From: Cristatella mucedo
Lineage: Eukaryota > Bryozoa > Phylactolaemata > Cristatellidae
Length of the DNA stretch: 64,000 nucleotides
NCBI GenBank assembly: GCA_009760855.2
Contig: WPIO01000041.1
Coordinates: forward strand, 161,501 to 225,500
Direction: 5' to 3'
Shown piece by piece: positions 59,264-64,000 of this stretch. How positions within the stretch are numbered: the stretch's first letter is position 1; every line of letters begins with the position of its first letter. The notes under the pieces are model-generated. The model was given only the letters and a program-made list of their open reading frames with translations. It did not search any database and was not told the origin of the DNA. The position numbers and the translations under genes were made by a program.

Positions 59264-62200
59264 CTGGAACGACCCATCGCCGCAAGCGTCACCTGAAGAC
59301 GGTTGAATCCGTCGGAAGTCGGAAGCCGACCGTCGGTCGTCGCGGCGCGACTCGCGAACGTGCTCTTTTCACAAAGAGGAGCTAAGCGAGAGCGCTCTCC
59401 TGCATTCTCCCAGCATTCTCAGCGCTCTGCGAGTGCTCTGCGTTTTCGACGTTTGCGGCTGCTCGCGCCGCTCGGTTGTGTGGGCTCCTCGGCTACGCGC
59501 GGCGCGCTGACTCGCCTGCTTCTTCGTGCGCCCGAGAATTCGACGTGCCGTGAAAATAGGGCACGCGCCTAGGCGAATGCCTTACAATTGAGCAGGGGCC
59601 GCTGCGCGCCGAGCCGAGCTCGCGCGACTTCTTCCTCGTCGTCAGTAATTGGGTTGCCACGTGGCCTCGCGCAGCGAGTCGGAGCAAACGGTCTTAGAAG
59701 TCGCGCGCCATCGCGGCGCGGCGCTTGTCGGGCGGCTAGTGCCGATCTCCTACTATCGCCAACGCCAGCGGTCCATCGGTGCAGGCCGTTTGGTGGGCGG
59801 CGCCGATGGATCGCTTCGCGGCGAAGGCTCGAAAAGCGCGCTCGCTGTCGTTCGCAGCGAGCCCCCAGCCACCGATTGAGCCTCCGAGCGCTCCCGCAAG
59901 TTACAGGGGCGGGCGGGGAGCGCAAGGAGCGGGCGCAAGGAGCGTAGAGGGCGAGAATCGGGTCGGCGCACCCCGTCATTGAACCTTGCCCCGGGGCCGC
60001 AGACGTCGCGGAGCGAGAGGGCAGCGATGGTCTTTGCTGGAAAGACCAGCTGAGCACAACGAGCGAGCATCAGGGGATGAGCCAACGGCGGACCAGCCAA
60101 TGGCAGAGGCCGCAGTTCGAGAGCCTGAAGAGGGCACTCATGACGAACCTCTATTTGGTTGCTGCGATTGTAATGGAGATTGAGAACTTTGTACAGCTCC
60201 GTATCCAAGGTCACGTTTACGTCCTCCGCCGTCTGGCCTTCGGCGGACAGCTGCCGTGCATATTTCTCCATTTGTATGTAGTAGAACTCTCTGATCGAGA
60301 AAAGACGAGGGACCGGTTGCCACGTGACGAGAAGCGGTTACGCTGCATTCGTGCCGCCGCCAAAAAGCGCTGCGGCGACGCCAGCTGTGCAGAGCTCTGC
60401 CGCGCCACGCGTCGTCGAACCGAGGGCGACGCGATGGGACCCAACATCGGGCGGCGCTCACCTAAAATTGCTGAACCACTTGACCAGCTGGGCGGTGTTG
60501 TTCTTGTTAAAGCGGACGTCGGGGAAATAGGCTTTGAGTAGCGCCGAGCTGGGATATCGGACGTAGAAGAACATGAGCTTTGCCTTGCGCAAATGCAGGG
60601 GCGTCAGCGTGGACGTCTGCGATCCCTCGCTAAGGAACTTACGTCAGCTTTGATTCGAAGCCGAGTGTCAAGGCTGTGACTGGCCGCTTGCCCCCTCCAC
60701 CTACCATCCGCTCGCTAAATGAAAGCTGCGCCGAGCTGCACGCGCTCGGCACGGCGAGAAGTAACAACTTTTTCTACAAATCGAAACTTCGCCCGCGAGC
60801 CCACTTTCAACGGTTCTCCAAGCCTCCGCGACTTGGTATCGAAGCGCGCGGCATCGAACGGCATCAAGCGCGCTGTGGGCTCAAAATCTCATTTATAAAA
60901 ATGATAATAATCCATTTACATAGCAACCTCAGAGAACTTAAGAGTAAGATTTTTTAAGGAGCGCTAGATTGTTTGGGGTCGGCTTTTCAATAACACGATT
61001 GGGCTAGATAAACGACTTCCGTTTCAATTATAGAACCGTGTATCGTCCGCGAATTGAGATACACAATGTCAACCTCTATAGTTTTTTAATGAAGACGTGG
61101 GAATATTGTAGAGAGAAGTCTCACCAACGGAAGCCACAGCTTATTCACTAGCTATTCTTTATCCGCTGTTCATTACCAATGGGAAAATAGCCCCGGTCAC
61201 ACTAACGAGATACGCGTCTGAATGCCTTGTAATTGTAATTATAATTAATCGTTGTCAAGTGTAAAATGGCTTCTATCTCTATCGCACTCTCTTTCTCAAA
61301 GATGGTGATGCAAGGAAACATTAATTTCTGTCGAACAACTGTTCTCTGTTTTGATGGAAATGGCTTCCGACTAAAAGGAGCTAAGCATGGCGAAGATATG
61401 AGCAGCCGTCGCAGATGAGGCCAGAGGCAGACACAAGAGGTAGACAATAGTCGACGCTTTTTAGAAGCTCAAGGTAAACACTACTTCCGTCAAACGCAGG
61501 AACGACAGCGAGGCTGCAGAAGCTGAAGCCAGTGAGCTTGGAGATTCGATCTTTAAACTTTCTGCTTTAACTGACTCAATTACGCTGTGTCCCGGTGCGA
61601 TTTGTCACCGGTCTTTGCTAGCAACTAAAACTGCTTGCACGAACTCAATCATTAAAAAAACCGTGCCTACGCAGGCTCGGTCTACTGGATCATTGACGTG
61701 ACGCGTCGATGCTTCACGATATCAATCGGAAGCCATGACAACCGTTACGGTGGGACTCTCGTTACAAAGTATCGGCTGACTTAACAGCATCGTTGCATAG
61801 GACTGGAAAAGCGTGGAAGTCAGCGTGGAATAGGGGATGAACCGCAGAGCAGGTTCACGCCCGATTCACTTGCGTCGCGTAGTGCCAACTACCAGCAACC
61901 TTCGCCGCAGTGAAAGCGCCTTGTTTTCTTTCGGGCGGCGTTTGGTGCGCTGGCTGCTGGGTGCATCGCACTCGCGCCCGATTCAGCGCATTCGCCACAT
62001 TCGCCGCAGCTCATACGTACCGGTAGCCACCGCGGAGCGTCTTTATGTTTGATTTACTATTCGCTGGTCTAAGCGAGACAGACGCTGCTGTCGCATGCTG
62101 GACGCCGCCGCGGGTGACACTGACACTTGGGTATCGATTCTCTAGCAGCGAGTTTCAACGCAGACTAGAGACGAGGCTCCCTAAAGTATAGCAGCACTAA

Positions 62201-64000
62201 AGTAAAACTAGCACTGAAAAACAGCAAACTAAAACAGCACTAAAAACAAACTAAAACAAAAACACTAAAGCAGCACTAAAGTATAGCCACACAAACGAGC
62301 TGCTATAGTATATTACTAGTAAGATCGCTGCGTCTAGCAGCGGTTAAGGCTCCCTAATACCGCATCGCAGCGATGGACCGACCTACTAAGTTCCCGGTAC
62401 TTAATGTCCCCTTCGTTTACCCTGCGATTCATTACCGCGGCGATTGTCGTTCCGGCGGCGGCGGCAACAACGACGACGCTCCGCATGCAGAGAGCGGAAG
62501 TCACGGGCGAGCTCGCGAAGGCGCGCCTCCCAAGGATACGAGCTGCGCCTGGGCGTCTGAGCATTCGTCGTCGTCGTCGTCGTCGTCGTCGTAATCGTTG
62601 CTGTCCTGCTGCTGCTGCTGCTGCCGCGATATGGTCTCATCTACGACGTCGTCGACGTCGTCATTCGAGGTAGCCGAGCTCGCCGACAGTCCGCCACCGC
62701 CGCCATCTTTTTTAATGGATATCCGGTAGGCGAGCGACGCGCCGAGTTCCAGCAGCTGCTCCGGACGCCCTGCGGTGGCCGTCGGAAGTGCGGACGACGC
62801 TCGCTCCCACGTGGCTACTTTAGCCGCTGCGGGTCGTTCGCACTGCGCGCGCGCGCGGCCTCCTCCGGGCGCGCGCGCGCAGCCACGAAAGGGGGCCGCC
62901 GCTCGCCAGCTCATCCGGCGGCGGCGCCGCGGCTGCGCTGGGAGGCGCACGCGCGCGGCGATCGTCGCCGCTTCGACCTACCTGCGAGCTGGCGACCCGC
63001 CTCGACGGGCTTGACTTCGTCCATGAGCACGCGAGCGGCGCGCGGCGAAAGCCGCGTGTCCGTCACCTTCGTCCTCTTCCGCCTCTCCTTCTGCAGACGC
63101 GCGGCCGGGCCTACGTCGGCCGGCGTCTCGTCGGCTGCCTGCCGTTGACAGAAGCGACACGATGTAGGTTAACACGCGCACTGGAATTTCATGCCGCACG
63201 CGCGTTTGTCGAGGAGACCGCGGTGGCGGCGATGCGCGCCCACTCGAGCGAGCGCGAGCTGGCGGCGCGCGCGCTTCGCTCGCTCACGTCGGGCGACGCC
63301 GAGAAGTGACGATTGCGGCCAGCGTCGACGAAGGGCGGCCCAAGGGCGCCGCCGCCGCCGGGTGCGGCCTTCGGACTCTGCGGCGACAGCCACGACGAGG
63401 TGAGGTCGCCCGTCGCCGCCGCCGTACTCGCGGCGGTCGCGAACGCGTAGCGGGCGGCGGCCGCAGCGTCGGCGGAAAACCTCTCCATGGAAGTGGCGAC
63501 GGCACGGCTCACGGCGCTCTTGATCTCGCTCCGTATCAGTGCGAGCAGCCGCTCCCAGTCCTCCAGCGGCGCGGCGGCGGCGGCGGCGCGGCCGCGCGCG
63601 CCCTCGCAGGGCCGGACGACCGACGGCAGCCTCGAAGCGGCGGCGTCGGCGGCGGCGCCGCCGTCGGGCGTCAGCTGCTCGCGGCGGAAGCGCTGCCTCA
63701 GCTCGCGCAGCTGCTCGCCGACTTCGCGAAGCTGCCGCCTCAGCGTCGCCTTCTCGTCGTCGTCGTCCGCGCCGCAGTCCGTGTCCGCCGCCGCCGCCGC
63801 CGCTGCGCCAGCCAAGCGGTAGACGTCACCGCAGCGGCTGCCCGAATCAAGGTAGGCATCGACTCGCGAGTCGGCGCTGGACGACGCCAGCCCGGCGCCT
63901 GAGAAGGCGGCCAGCGCCGGTCCGTCTCCGCCGACGGCGCCGTGCTGCTGCGGCTGCACCTGCTTCCGCGTGCTCTTCCGCCGGCGCCAATCCGCCGCCG
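59081..64000 (-). CDS. prox: Prospero/PROX homeobox gene (partial, whole span)
   Basis: Prospero/PROX proteins are atypical homeodomain transcription factors controlling neural precursor fate, neuron and glia differentiation and, in vertebrates, lymphatic, liver and lens fate. Three minus-strand exons (60462-60616, 60149-60290, 59081-59263) join in phase to give the whole homeo-prospero domain of about 158 residues and a TAG stop. A large upstream exon from the right edge to about 63288 and a possible middle exon at 62.5-62.9 kb give the N-terminal region. The gene continues beyond base 64000, so its start is not seen. The domain motifs are very close to the protostome form. The nuclear, DNA-binding role is inferred from the family. 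Confidence 0.88.
60149..60290 (-). CDS. prox: Prospero exon: homeodomain helix 3 into prospero domain
   Basis: After acceptor TTTCTCGATCAG it completes an Arg codon and reads [46 protein letters not shown] is nearly invariant in the family and marks the homeodomain/prospero junction. The donor is GTTCGT, an unusual but legal GT. The exon is one base plus 47 codons and joins exactly to VPRSF of the next exon. Confidence 0.93.
60462..60616 (-). CDS. prox: Prospero exon: divergent homeodomain helices 1-3
   Basis: It reads [40 protein letters not shown] and [11 protein letters not shown] and ends with AG before a GTGAGC donor. [15 protein letters not shown] and [10 protein letters not shown] are diagnostic of the homeo-prospero domain. 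An in-frame TGA lies just upstream, so the exon must start at the GATCGCAG acceptor (ACG at 60614-60616). The intron upstream is about 1.9 kb. Confidence 0.94.
60895..60958 (-). mobile_element. SINE/LINE tail fragment in prospero intron
   Basis: AATAATCCATTTACATAGCA and ACCTCAGAGAACTTAAG are the reversed tail, in the intron just upstream of the homeodomain exon. Confidence 0.45.
60960..62330. other. Prospero intron, no gene
   Basis: AT-rich to 61.7 kb. It contains the low-complexity CACTAAA repeat. No motifs. Confidence 0.5.
62180..62290. repeat. (CACTAAAnn)-type low-complexity repeat
   Basis: Irregular CAGCACTAAAGTA, AACTAAAACA and AACACTAAAG words in the prospero intron. Confidence 0.7.
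62501..62860 (-). CDS. prox: Possible prospero middle exon (acidic, poly-Gln)
   Basis: This minus-strand frame reads [20 protein letters not shown] followed by a Gly run, [17 protein letters not shown], six Gln and a run of eight Asp. Such low-complexity acidic and Gln tracts occur in prospero proteins between the N-terminal region and the homeodomain. The position between the two supported parts of the gene fits. Both splice sites are uncertain (acceptor near 62829, CGCAG; donor unclear). It could instead be translated microsatellite sequence. Confidence 0.38.
   Translation of the reverse strand, partial: GRARAQCERPAAAKVATWERASSALPTATAGRPEQLLELGASLAYRISIKKDGGGGGLSASSATSNDDVDDVVDETISRQQQQQQDSNDYDDDDDDDDECSDAQAQLVSLGGAPSRARP
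63288..64000 (-). CDS. prox: Prospero large N-terminal exon (partial at window edge)
   Basis: A long minus-strand frame enters from the edge. It has poly-Ala and acidic runs, a likely coiled coil ([20 protein letters not shown]) and then [20 protein letters not shown]. This order, coiled coil followed by an amphipathic segment with a Val/Ala-rich end, resembles the region upstream of the homeodomain in PROX proteins. A GTGAGC donor candidate sits at 63282-63287 (after FSASPD); otherwise the frame runs to a stop near 63189. GC content is extreme, so the opposite-strand frames are shadows. Confidence 0.62.

Noticed and set aside
63191-63902. Plus-strand frames of up to 198 codons
   Set aside because: They are antisense shadows of the prospero N-terminal exon in very GC-rich DNA.

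Overview
This window is nuclear genomic DNA of a bilaterian animal. The evidence is split genes with GT-AG introns, interspersed non-LTR retrotransposons, tRNA-derived SINEs, long microsatellites and two recognisable metazoan genes. The homeo-prospero domain reads more like the protostome form than the vertebrate one, so I favour an invertebrate, probably a protostome. I cannot name the phylum from sequence alone. Most long uninterrupted reading frames here are artefacts of (GA)n, (CAGA)n or GC-rich sequence.

Genes, both on the minus strand. (1) A prospero/PROX homeodomain transcription-factor gene enters at the right edge. A large Ala/Asp-rich N-terminal exon lies at about 63.29-64 kb. A tentative acidic, poly-Gln exon lies at about 62.5-62.9 kb. 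Three phase-compatible exons at 60462-60616, 60149-60290 and 59081-59263 encode the complete homeo-prospero domain and the stop. (2) An amnionless (AMN) gene runs from about 41.5 kb to about 17.1 kb in at least ten exons whose phases fit throughout. It has a signal-peptide and N-terminal ectodomain exon, a nine-cysteine VWC-like exon, a single transmembrane exon and two long cytoplasmic exons carrying three NPxY endocytosis signals. Its introns hold most of the repeats in the window. The two genes have unrelated roles: neural or cell-fate transcription for prospero, endocytosis with cubilin for amnionless.

Between them, at 55.2-57.95 kb, is an AT-richer, intronless island. It has one intact 312-codon plus-strand frame facing a broken minus-strand reading region tail to tail. 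It looks like an integrated viral or other mobile segment. An ambisense densovirus-like origin is my leading but unproven guess.

The rest is repeat-rich. LINE family A ends in an (ATTAC)n/(TGTAA)n-type tail. LINE family B has a hairpin 3' end followed by (ATT)n. SINE family S1 has the same hairpin tail as LINE B, and SINE family S2 is a second tRNA-like family. There is a MITE pair with about 90-bp inverted ends and telomere-like words inside. A 14-bp minisatellite at 46.4-47.86 kb has higher-order structure and is interrupted by a LINE A tail. There are many microsatellites. GC-rich, CpG-rich blocks at 41-42.5, 52-53.06 and 62.4-64 kb may hold promoters; the 53.02-kb palindrome carries paired YY1-like motifs.
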